Shown one piece after another: positions 25,863 through 34,101 of a stretch of DNA of 64,000 bases; positions within the stretch are counted from its first letter, which is position 1; every line of letters begins with the position of its first letter. Position numbers and translations under genes: made by a program. Source of the stretch: a bacterium (GTDB taxonomy: Bacteria; CAIWAD01); assembly GCA_030429345.1 (NCBI GenBank), contig JAUIFJ010000006.1, forward strand, positions 99,258 through 163,257. The letters are read 5' to 3'. Under the pieces are notes generated by a model. The model was not told the origin of the DNA. It saw nothing but the letters and a program-made list of their open reading frames with translations, and did not search any database.

Positions 25863-25917
25863 TCCGAACAGTATGAACTTCTAAGCTGACATGCACTATA
25901 TAGAGCACGCATCTAGA
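25863..25917 (-). promoter_or_regulatory. 55-bp upstream repeat, copy A
   Basis: 34 bases (25863-25896, beginning TCCGAACAGTATGAACTTCT and ending GACATGCAC) are identical to 27773-27806, and a further 21 match with about five differences. It begins exactly 31 bases from the start codon at 25832, the same distance as copy B from its gene. It probably carries the promoter and leader; no standard -35/-10 spacing was recognised. Confidence 0.7.
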
Positions 25918-25944
25918 TCTTCAAACTAGCTTTGACTACTACAC

Positions 25945-26008
25945 CTACTTCATCCAGGACTGGGTGGACGAAGGCCTTGCATCTACTTGGTGCAAGTGGG
26001 TGAAGTAG
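25945..26008. terminator. Hairpin between two secreted-protein genes
   Basis: CTACTTCATCC (25945-25955) pairs with GGGTGAAGTAG (25998-26008) over 11 bases with one G-T wobble. Inside it, CTTGCA (25977-25982) pairs with TGCAAG (25991-25996). It lies 28 bases past the stop of the upstream gene. There is no T-run, so a terminator role is only likely. Confidence 0.45.
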
Positions 26009-26035
26009 TCTGGATCTGCAGTTTCGGTTGGCAAT

Positions 26036-27742
26036 TCACCGAGGATCGACCCCTCCTGCAACTGCCCGACCTCGCAATATCGCGTTCACACCACTAAAGC
26101 TCATACCTGGCTCTAGATCCTCTACTCTACCAGCAATGTCCACCCACGCCTCTACTCGATAGTTGATCAAGTCCGAGAACTGCGCCGCCCTGAAGTGCTC
26201 AAACTCCGTCCCGGGCACTGCGAAGAGGTAGAACCAGTAATCCTCGACATAGGGATCCAGCTCGTTGTAAAAGACCAGGTAGATGTCCGGGGTCACCGGG
26301 TTGCCATAGATCGTCGAGTCAACGGGCGACCAGTTGAGCATGGCGGACTGGTCTTCCTCGATTGCGACGGTCAAGTCCGTGACCGCTGCAGGAATGGGGC
26401 CGGATTCACCGACCAGGGGAACGACATGGTGTCGTGGGTCTTCGGTGTTGCTGATCTCTGTGTCAGCCCAGATGTGGAGGGTGTCTTGGAAGAGGCCTTG
26501 GGATTGGGGGTCGAATGTCAGGTTGAAAAATCCCGATTGAAATCCAGCGCCGATGGAGTCTGTAAATGTACCTAGAATGAACTCCATCAGAGTCGTACTT
26601 GCGCTGTCTACAGAAACACCCGCGCATGCGGACTTGAACTCGACAGCAAGCTGGGCTGTGTAGCCGGGCTCTGTAACTACGACAGCCTCTTCTGGGATAC
26701 TGACCTGATCGCCTTGGCAATAGAATAGGGCACCCATGTCTGCAATGGTGCCGTCTGGATCGAGTGGGCTACTAGGATCGCCAGCGTCTATGCATGGCGA
26801 ACTCGACAGCAAACTATAATCTTCGCCAAAGGAAGGCGAATCTGAAATGTTACCATTCCTCCAGTATAAATCGCTGCTAATGTTATCCACTTCAACTCCA
26901 TCGGCGCCCTGCTCAATGCAAGAGTAATCAATTGTTAGCGTATTCCGAACAAAGGCATCCTCACTAACCAAGCGTATGGGGACGGCATAGTAATTGTAAA
27001 TGTTATTAAACAGAATCGAGTTATGAATGGTCAGGTGTGATGCGTTCGAAACGCGCACAAGGCTGCTAGTATAGTGCGTACCTTCAATTTCAAAACCAGC
27101 AATCGTACAATTTTGTAGCAATACTTCCGAAGCATCCAAATGAATGGCATCTACAAAAACGCTGGGCTGCTGAGTCTGAATATGGAGCACATCGAAAAAA
27201 TCAGCATACGAGTACAAAATACTTAGTCTCTCTCTCAAATTAACGAATTGCACATTCGAAAATCGAACATCATTACAGTAATGAATGCGTATAGAATTTT
27301 CAGAAAAATAACATTCATTAACTTCAAGACTATAGAGATTAACAAAATCAACGTCGAAGGAGAACTCAAATCGGCAATGTTGAATCTCAACTCTAGCTTC
27401 ACGGTTTGGAAACTTTATACCGCGATTGTAAAAGTTTATGCCACGTATTCTAGTTACTAGCGAGTCATCAGGAGTAAAGACTATATCATGAACCCCTGAG
27501 ACACTACAACCTTGGCTCCAACTAGATTCTCCAGATAATACCGACGCTGCAAGCAGTGTTATAGATCGCGGCACATGTATCGGTGTGTCAATAACATGCT
27601 CTTGCTCTGCCAAAGAGATAGTATCGCCAATCGCAGATATTGAAACAGCATTCTCAAGAGACTCTTGATCCCCAGGCACATGAATAACAGCAGCCCGAAC
27701 CATCGAGACGCCTAGCATAAGAAGAAAGGTGATCTGGAGCAT
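26036..27742 (-). CDS. Secreted right-handed parallel beta-helix protein
   Basis: 568 residues. The signal peptide (LQITFLLMLGVSMVRA) is followed at once by VIHVPGDQESLENAVSISAI then GDTISL, the usual entry into a pectate-lyase-like parallel beta-helix. Repeats of the form VEIQHCRFEF, LEVNECYFSEN, VLLQNCTIAGF and LTIHNSILFNNIY stack through residue 300, and SSSPCIDAGDPSSPLDPDG then TIADMGALFY closes the helix. A fibronectin-like end follows (AMLNWSPVDSTIYGN). No FlgD-like tail is present. The 5' two thirds are strongly AT-rich while the 3' end is closer to the chromosome average, hinting at a mosaic. Substrate unknown; copy B of the 55-bp repeat lies upstream. Confidence 0.75.
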   Translation of the reverse strand: MLQITFLLMLGVSMVRAAVIHVPGDQESLENAVSISAIGDTISLAEQEHVIDTPIHVPRSITLLAASVLSGESSWSQGCSVSGVHDIVFTPDDSLVTRIRGINFYNRGIKFPNREARVEIQHCRFEFSFDVDFVNLYSLEVNECYFSENSIRIHYCNDVRFSNVQFVNLRERLSILYSYADFFDVLHIQTQQPSVFVDAIHLDASEVLLQNCTIAGFEIEGTHYTSSLVRVSNASHLTIHNSILFNNIYNYYAVPIRLVSEDAFVRNTLTIDYSCIEQGADGVEVDNISSDLYWRNGNISDSPSFGEDYSLLSSSPCIDAGDPSSPLDPDGTIADMGALFYCQGDQVSIPEEAVVVTEPGYTAQLAVEFKSACAGVSVDSASTTLMEFILGTFTDSIGAGFQSGFFNLTFDPQSQGLFQDTLHIWADTEISNTEDPRHHVVPLVGESGPIPAAVTDLTVAIEEDQSAMLNWSPVDSTIYGNPVTPDIYLVFYNELDPYVEDYWFYLFAVPGTEFEHFRAAQFSDLINYRVEAWVDIAGRVEDLEPGMSFSGVNAILRGRAVAGGVDPR

Positions 27743-27772
27743 GGGGACATCCTCAACAAGGTATATGGGTAA

Positions 27773-27827
27773 TCCGAACAGTATGAACTTCTAAGCTGAC
27801 ATGCACGATATAGATCTTGCATCTAGA
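27773..27827 (-). promoter_or_regulatory. 55-bp upstream repeat, copy B
   Basis: Second copy of the repeat described at 25863-25917; it also begins 31 bases from its gene's start codon (27742). Immediately beyond it (27849) the duplicated trkH 3' end begins. Confidence 0.7.
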
Positions 27828-27848
27828 ATTGCCAACCAGCTTAGACGA

Positions 27849-28434
27849 CTTCCCCTACTTCTTCCAAAAATCCCGCCCAAAAATCACCAGCACCGTATAA
27901 ATCTCCAGCCTGCCCAGCAGCATACAAGCGATCAGCGCCGCCTTCCCCAGGGGATGTATCCCCGCGAAATTTCCCGCCGGGCCGACGCTGTCCAGGCCGG
28001 GGCCGATGTTCGAGAGGCAGGCGATCGTCGCCGAAAGGGAGGTTTCCATGCCGTGTCCCAGGGCCGCCAGCAGCAGCATGGTGAAGGCGATGATCCCCAG
28101 GTAGAGCACCAGGAAGCCCGCGATGTTGAGCACCATTTCCGGGGGGATGACGCGGTCGCCGACGCGTACCGGAAAGATGGCTCGGGGGTGGAGCATCTTG
28201 CGCAGGCTTTGGTGGGCCAGGCTGATCAGCACTTTCAGGCGCACCACCTTGAAGCCGCCGGCCGTGGATCCCGCCATGCCGCCGACGACCATCAGGCAGA
28301 GGATCACCATGTGAGCCAGCGGGTGCCAGAGGTTGTAGTCCGTGGTGGCGTAGCCCGTGGAGGTGATGATCGAGGTCGACTGGAAGGCCGCGTCCTCCAG
28401 CGTAGGGAAGAACTCCATGCCGCCGTAGATCACT
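27849..28434 (-). pseudogene. 3' third of a second trkH gene, cut by an IS3-type element
   Basis: Encodes the last 193 residues of a TrkH potassium-uptake protein (VIYGGMEFFPTLEDAAFQ ... GRDFWKK), including two of the four selectivity loops (SIITSTGYATTDY, SNIGPGL). It aligns without gaps to 32598-33183 of the intact trkH. By eye there are 27 base differences in about 580 (roughly 95 % identity), of which only three change the residue. Homology ends abruptly at base 28434, where the inverted end of the IS begins. The first two thirds of the gene are missing, so no working channel can be made. The silent pattern implies that both copies were once functional. Confidence 0.85.
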
Positions 28435-29100
28435 GAGAAGGTCCCACTTTGTTGGACAGCATTCTTCGATTCCCAAGTGGATCCCTGCCGTTTTTCTTCG
28501 CGCCGTCAGGCGCGTCTTCTTTGGGGCAATTGAAATCCCCCAATCAGTTCGCCGAGAGTCGCCCGCGGCGTTAGAAGAGAGCTTCGATTGCCTACTGAGT
28601 CTCGATTCCTGCAAGAGTGTGTGACAGCTTATGCCACACTCAAATGTTTTATGCTGTTAACATCCGCCGGCGGTTCGTTGTTTAGACTTTGGTGCGGACG
28701 ACGACCTTTGTAGAAGGCAATGTACGAGCCGATCTGCTGCCGTGCTTTCGCGGGGGATTCATAGCCACGCTGACAGATCTCCTCGTACTTCAGGGTCCGC
28801 CAGAAGCGCTCGATCACCACATTGTCCCGCCAGGCAACGCGTCCATCCATGCTGGCTCGAATGCCATGGGTCGTCAGAAGCCCCAGAAACTTCCCGGTTG
28901 TGAACTGGTTCCCCTGGTCCGTGGTGACAATCTCCGGTGTGCCATGGCGGGCGACCGCTTCTTCCAGCGCTTCGATGCAGAAGATTGTCTGCATCGTGTT
29001 CGACAAGCGCCAGGACAGGATCTTTCTGGAATGCCAGTCGATCACCGCCACGAGATACAGGAAGCCGTGCGCCATCGGAATGGTTGTGATATCCACTGTA
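28434..29100 (-). mobile_element. IS3-family insertion sequence remnant
   Basis: The left boundary is sharp: at 28434 the trkH homology stops and a terminal-repeat-like sequence starts (TGAGAAGGTCCC...TTGTTGGACA), as in IS3-type ends. The transposase OrfB C-terminus is read on the minus strand from about 29098 to 28629. The other end, OrfA and the OrfB N-terminus are absent. The right boundary, about 29100, is where the transposase similarity fades. Confidence 0.7.
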
Positions 29101-29210
29101 TTCGTTCCAGCGCAGAATTCAAACGCCAACTGCTGGTACGAAGGTTCGCCCAAGACATGGACTTGCCAGTAAGGACTGTCGATCGTGGGCCCAGGCAAGA
29201 AGCAATGCAA
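28629..29210 (-). pseudogene. IS3-family transposase OrfB, N-terminally truncated
   Basis: An open frame of 193 codons of which about 155 are transposase. The DDE catalytic residues are visible in VDITTIPMAHGFLYLVAVID (first D), VTTDQGNQF (second D) and DNVVIERFWRTLKYEEI (E), followed by the normal end YKGRRPHQSLNNEPP. A full OrfB is about 270-290 residues with an N-terminal HTH_21 region, which is missing here. The first 39 codons have no transposase character and belong to other DNA. It cannot be an active transposase. Confidence 0.85.
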
Positions 29211-29401
29211 GGCAGTATCACATTAAAATCATTCAGAGCCGGTTGTATCAAAGAGTTCAACTCGCTAACACCGCCTTGCCAAACCAACCATGGACCAGGC
29301 TGCTCATTCACCAATCCACTGCTCCCGGGATACAGGAGCAGATCGGATCGATGCAGTTCATGACCTGTGGTACAACCTTCCCATCAGGCCTGGAGCCAGA
29401 A

Positions 29402-31783
29402 CTAGGGTTGTCCAGCCTGTACTTGCAGCGTACCGCTGAACAGAAGGCCGCTATTCTGGTTATTCACATTTGAAACATTGAAGTACAGCCAATTGGATCC
29501 GGGAAACAACATGCTGCCGACCTCAAGCGATAGATGGCTCTGGAAGGCTGGTCCACCACCTGGAGCACCTGGAAGCGGCATCATGTTCAGGTAAATCTCC
29601 TGGTTCTGCCCGAGACCCAGGCCATCTTTCGCTGCGTAATACAAGTCGAGTTGTGCGACATCGATGGGGTCGCTTGTTACCTCGAATTCTATGGCATAAA
29701 GTGCTGAATTGCCGCCAAAGAAGCCGGAATTCGTGACCCAGTGTGCAGTGCTGTCCGCCGGCAGGGCTTGCAGCCAATCAAATTCCGGAGAAATAATCGC
29801 TGCATCTGGACCGTTTCGAGCGTCACTGAAGTCACTGAAGGCAAAGCTATAGTTGAAGGGTCCTGCGGTTACATGGCTACGAAGACTTATCTGGGTGTCC
29901 CATCCGCCCACAGGTCCATTTCCGCTGTGAAAGGCAATTTCCTCAACAACAGTGTCAACACGCAGATCGTAGGCCCCATCCTCGTAGCGTCCGGTTACCA
30001 CGATCACATAGTCGCCTGCAGGCAGCGGGCACCCCTTTGCCCGGGCCGACCAGAAGCATTCACTGGAATACTCATCCCGGTCCTCATTGCCCCAGATCAG
30101 GTCATTGAGTGCGGGCATGACACCATGGTCAAGAAAAACCCCGATTGTCGAGTTGTGCCCGGTGGCGCAAAGCTCGATATCCAGCACAGCAGGCTCAGCC
30201 AGACTCAATTTGAACCAGTGGTCCGCCGCTACACTGCCTCCCGTATAGTGTTCATCCCAACTGCAGATCAAGTTGGAAGTATCTGAGAGGGCGATGGTGT
30301 TGAGGCAACCTTCCGTGCTGCCCGAGTAGGTGAAAGGCAGGGCATCGATCAAATGGGCTTCTTCGTACGTGCGCGGCCCGTCACAATTGGGATAGGGGTC
30401 GGGGCAGGGTGCTGTTGTATACGAGATGCCATAGTGAATGGGTGCAGCCGGATCACAGGGGATCTCCAGGTCAATAAACTGCTGAGACGCAACAAACAGG
30501 GCATACCTGTCCCAGATATAGTCCTGGTCTGCCGCAAGGCATGGAGTTGTGATTGTCACTGGATCAGATCCAGGCTGCGCATGAACCGTGCTGATGATTT
30601 CTTCGTCGCGACAATTGACATCATTGGAAGCAGCACGAATCAGATGTGCGGTCATCGGCATGATTTCACCCGGAACAAGTGTGATCGTAATCGTGGAATT
30701 CTCCTCAAGGACTATTTCGTACCAATCTGTATCACGCATCCCGGCATCTCTCCACATAGTACCACACACAAGCTGGCCTTCACTGATTTCCTCCATTGCG
30801 CCACTCTCGAGAGAACAACCACCATTCGTATCGGCACAGGGTGCTTCCTGCTCCAGGGAAAATTCCATGGTTTGGCAAACCGCGGACACTTTGTAGTACC
30901 GCTGCCCGGTGGTCGCAACACCAGCATCCAGATAGGTTGTCATACCTGCAGTTGAGGTTGAAAGCTCCGTGAATCCGCCATAGGCGTTCTCGGTGGATGA
31001 GTACACCTTGTAGTCCATTGCCTCGGCCAGCGGCGGCCAGCTAAGCAGGACATCCTCATCGACTCTGCTGATTGTCAAGTCAACGTTGGCGCAATCCGTC
31101 GAGAATGGGCATTCATCTGCAGGAACTGTGTATTGCTCGACGCAGATATCCAGTTCGAATTCGCTTGCACCTGTCATGAATACGGGAAGCATCACTGTCC
31201 GAGGGCCTGCTATGTTGCTCCAGCTCAGTGTGGGATTGCCATCCCCGCAGGTGCCCCACTCATCGACACCGATCAAGTAGTCCGGGCAATCGCTGCAGGA
31301 TCCATGAATGGTCGGGGCAATACTGGCGATTGCCGGAACTGTACCACAATAGGATACCTGCAGGTTGTTCCGGGTGTAGGGAAACTCGATCTCGTACCAG
31401 ATGCCGTTCCAGTCCAGCACTCCCGGGCAATCGAGTGTCGCACCGGCAATCGTTCCGGAAACATGTTGAGGACATGGACCACTGATGTATTCCGCGTTCT
31501 GACAATCGTCATTGACAGGTGGATCCTGCCGGAGACTGCCATCAAACTCGAGACCAGTCTGTGCCTTGTTGTCCACGGAACGGCGCAAGGTGTGATCTGC
31601 TGATTCCGGGCGTGTTTTCAGAAGAGAAACTGTTTTGTCAGGATTCGTTGTGGGCAAAGGAGCAGCAAGGACGCTGCTCAGCTCGTGGCCAACAACTCCG
31701 GTCCCGTCTACAGAAGTCGAGAAGTCAGCGGCAAGAACTGTGTTCAACCAGCAGCAACACGTGAAAACCAGAAACTTTTTCAT
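29402..31783 (-). CDS. Large secreted cysteine-rich protein with PPC-like modules
   Basis: 793 residues from the ATG at 31783, chosen because GGGAGGAAGT lies directly before it and a signal peptide follows (KKFLVFTCCCWLNTVLAADF); an in-frame ATG 26 codons upstream lacks both. Modules begin with the NDDCQNAEYISGPCP motif, then GTIAGATLDC, of pre-peptidase-C-terminal-like domains. A fibronectin-type stretch follows (LLSWPPLAEAMDYKVYSST) and further PPC-like parts (DTDWYEIVLEENSTITITLV; ADHWFKLSLAEPAVLDIELC). The C-terminus is beta-rich (LYFNVSNVNNQNSGLLFSG) and has no FlgD-like tail. There are about 30 cysteines, unusual for the region. GC is intermediate (about 52 %). Function unknown; probably extracellular. 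Confidence 0.75.
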   Translation of the reverse strand: MKKFLVFTCCCWLNTVLAADFSTSVDGTGVVGHELSSVLAAPLPTTNPDKTVSLLKTRPESADHTLRRSVDNKAQTGLEFDGSLRQDPPVNDDCQNAEYISGPCPQHVSGTIAGATLDCPGVLDWNGIWYEIEFPYTRNNLQVSYCGTVPAIASIAPTIHGSCSDCPDYLIGVDEWGTCGDGNPTLSWSNIAGPRTVMLPVFMTGASEFELDICVEQYTVPADECPFSTDCANVDLTISRVDEDVLLSWPPLAEAMDYKVYSSTENAYGGFTELSTSTAGMTTYLDAGVATTGQRYYKVSAVCQTMEFSLEQEAPCADTNGGCSLESGAMEEISEGQLVCGTMWRDAGMRDTDWYEIVLEENSTITITLVPGEIMPMTAHLIRAASNDVNCRDEEIISTVHAQPGSDPVTITTPCLAADQDYIWDRYALFVASQQFIDLEIPCDPAAPIHYGISYTTAPCPDPYPNCDGPRTYEEAHLIDALPFTYSGSTEGCLNTIALSDTSNLICSWDEHYTGGSVAADHWFKLSLAEPAVLDIELCATGHNSTIGVFLDHGVMPALNDLIWGNEDRDEYSSECFWSARAKGCPLPAGDYVIVVTGRYEDGAYDLRVDTVVEEIAFHSGNGPVGGWDTQISLRSHVTAGPFNYSFAFSDFSDARNGPDAAIISPEFDWLQALPADSTAHWVTNSGFFGGNSALYAIEFEVTSDPIDVAQLDLYYAAKDGLGLGQNQEIYLNMMPLPGAPGGGPAFQSHLSLEVGSMLFPGSNWLYFNVSNVNNQNSGLLFSGTLQVQAGQP

Positions 31784-32603
31784 ACTTCCTCCCGGAAACT
31801 GGCTGAACGCATAATGCAAGGTGGGAATTGTTCCCTCGGGCAGGCTGTCCGTTCCTGTCATCCTGACCGGGATTCAGCACAACTGTGTATTACAGGTGAT
31901 TGCATACGACTGTGTTGCGGACCAATTGCCTTCCAGAAGACACTTCTCGCATTGCGCAGAATCAAGCAGCAGGAGAGTGCAAATGTCAGACCAAAGAGGC
32001 ACCGGGGAAACAGAAGAACTTAGGCAACTGTATAACATGTACTTACCTTCAGATCAGATCCTGTATCCGTCAATCTCAGCGAGTACAACTCAACTCGAAT
32101 TGCTCGAATTCCGGCACAGCCTGGAGTAAGCATTCCAGCAGGAAGAGAGATTAGCAATTCATCCGAGAGAGATTCTGCACATCATTGCGCGGATTCTCTG
32201 AATTACCATGCACTTGTTCGTGATGTTTCACTTGAGTACTCACTCAGCAGAGCTATCAGTGAACAATGCCCTGACAAGGAAGTTCTGGCCAAGCAGGGTT
32301 CCCTGCTACGCCGCCTATGAACCAAAGTTCAGGCAGCTTGCTCTGTACTCCTACCCTGGCACAATCGAGTTCTCTGAGCATGTTCGCCCACCTGGAGAAT
32401 CTCTTCTTCCGGAAGAAGCTGAATTCCGCTGATTCATGGCGATCACACTTTTGGTATTTATCCCGATTGATTCTCGCTTGAAGCATTTGGCAGTTAAGGC
32501 GACTTTCTTGGGAAGCATACTGTTGTGCTACCGGAAGCTTCCCTATTCAAGCGACCATTCAGGGATAGAGCTTCTGTAGACAAACTGGGTTGACCAACTC
32601 CCC
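31784..32603. other. 820-bp gap without a supported gene
   Basis: AT-richer than the core. Short open frames on both strands (60-112 codons) lack ribosome sites, family motifs and consistent codon use. The right end carries the promoter-proximal side of nothing recognisable and the left end the upstream region of the secreted protein. A perfect GGAAGCTTCC palindrome occurs at about 32531. Probably eroded DNA. Confidence 0.6.
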
Positions 32604-34058
32604 CTACTTCTTCCAGAAATCCCTGCCAAAAATCACCAGCACCGTATAAATCTCCAGCCTGCCCAGCAGCATGCAGGCAATCAGCGCCGCCTTCCCCAGG
32701 GGATGTATCCCCGCGAAATTTCCCGCCGGGCCCACATCGTTCAGGCCGGGGCCGATGTTCGAGAGGCAGGCGATCGTCGCCGAGAGCGAGGTCTCCATGC
32801 CGTGTCCCAGGGCCGCCAGCAGCAGCATGGTGAAGGCGATGATCCCCAGGTAGAGCACCAGGAAACCCGCTATGTTGAGCACCATTTCCGGGGGGATGAC
32901 GCGGTCCCCGACGCGTACCGGGAAGATGGCGCGGGGGTGGAGCATCTTGCGCAGACTCTGGTGGGCCAGGCTGATCAGCACTTTCAGGCGCACCACCTTG
33001 AAGCCGCCCGCCGTGGATCCCGCCATGCCGCCGACGACCATCAGGCAGAGGATCACCATGTGTGCCAGCGGGTGCCAGAGGTTGTAGTCCGTCGTGGCAT
33101 AGCCCGTGGAGGTGATGATCGAGGTCGACTGGAAGGCCGCGTCCTCCAGCGCCGGGAAGAACTCCATGCCGCCGTAGATCACTTCCATCATCGTGATCGC
33201 GACGATGGCGCCCAGGGTCAGGCCCGTATACAGCTTCAATTCCCCGTCGCGGAAGACATCCTGCCAGCGCTTCTGGTAAAGGCGGAAATGCAGCGTGTAG
33301 TTGATGCCCGTAATGAACATGAAGAGCGTTCCCGCGTAGTGCAGGAAGGAACTGTCCCAGGCTCCGAAACTGGCGTCCTGCGTGCTGAAGCCGCCGCTGG
33401 CCATGGTGGTGAAAGCGTGCGCGCTGGCATCGTAGAAGCTCATGCCGCCGATCCAGTAGACGAGCATGTTGAGCGAGGTCAGCAGAATGTAGATCCGCCA
33501 GAGCAGCTTGGCCGTGTCCTTTAGTCGCGGGGTGATCTTCTCGCTGCTCGGCCCGGGCGTCTCGGCCTTGAAGAGGTGCATGCCGCCGACGCCCAGCATG
33601 GGCAGGATGGACAGGCCGAAGAGCACGATGCCCAGTCCGCCGATCCACTGCATGAACATGCGCCAGTAGGCAATGCCCGCCGTCAGTTCGCTCGGCTTGT
33701 GCAGGATCGAGCTGCCCGTCGTGGTGAAGCCGCTGACGCTTTCGAAAACGGAATCGAGCAGGCCCGGAAACTGGCCGCTGAAGTAGAAGGGCAAGGCGCC
33801 GCAGAGCGACATCAAGAGCCAGCCCGCGGTGACGACGACGAAGCCTTCGCGGACCGTCAGTTCGCCGCGCTGCCGCTGGAAGACAGGCAGGAAGGCCAGC
33901 AGCGAGCCCAGCGCCAGGGTCACTCCCAGGCCCAGGCCGAGCGCCGCGCTGTCCCCTTCGGCGTAGATGAAGCTCACGGCCAGGGGCATCAGCATCGATA
34001 CGCCCATCAGCAGGAGCAGCCAGCCGAGGATGCGTGTGACACGTGCGCCGTTCACCAT
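32604..34058 (-). CDS. trkH: TrkH, K+ uptake transporter membrane subunit
   Basis: 484-residue channel-like subunit of the Trk potassium uptake system in the inner membrane. Four selectivity loops are present: SGFTTTGSSI, TTMASGGFST, SIITSTGYATTDY and SNIGPGLNDVGP. Ten or so hydrophobic helices flank them, starting LGWLLLLMGVSMLMPLAV. The gene is 43 bp downstream of trkA, its regulatory partner, in the same direction. Its last 585 bp are duplicated at 27849-28434. It contains GTGTGACA in antisense orientation at 34034-34041. Confidence 0.96.
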   Translation of the reverse strand: MVNGARVTRILGWLLLLMGVSMLMPLAVSFIYAEGDSAALGLGLGVTLALGSLLAFLPVFQRQRGELTVREGFVVVTAGWLLMSLCGALPFYFSGQFPGLLDSVFESVSGFTTTGSSILHKPSELTAGIAYWRMFMQWIGGLGIVLFGLSILPMLGVGGMHLFKAETPGPSSEKITPRLKDTAKLLWRIYILLTSLNMLVYWIGGMSFYDASAHAFTTMASGGFSTQDASFGAWDSSFLHYAGTLFMFITGINYTLHFRLYQKRWQDVFRDGELKLYTGLTLGAIVAITMMEVIYGGMEFFPALEDAAFQSTSIITSTGYATTDYNLWHPLAHMVILCLMVVGGMAGSTAGGFKVVRLKVLISLAHQSLRKMLHPRAIFPVRVGDRVIPPEMVLNIAGFLVLYLGIIAFTMLLLAALGHGMETSLSATIACLSNIGPGLNDVGPAGNFAGIHPLGKAALIACMLLGRLEIYTVLVIFGRDFWKK

Positions 34059-34101
34059 GGACGGGCTGTCTCACGGGCCTGGGGGCCGCCGTCTGTGCCG
34101 C

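Noticed and set aside
27849..28434. Phage- or island-type attachment duplication at the trkH 3' end
   Set aside because: The repeat is about 585 bp, diverged by silent changes, and abuts an IS end; no integrase is encoded between the copies. A broken paralogue explains it better.
28619..28626. GTGTGACA as the terminal repeat of the IS
   Set aside because: It lies about 185 bp inside the boundary at 28434, so it is not the IS end; counted only as one copy of the dispersed word.
31685..32432. Three short plus-strand frames in the gap upstream of the secreted protein
   Set aside because: No ribosome sites, no motifs, no codon bias; likely chance frames in AT-richer DNA.
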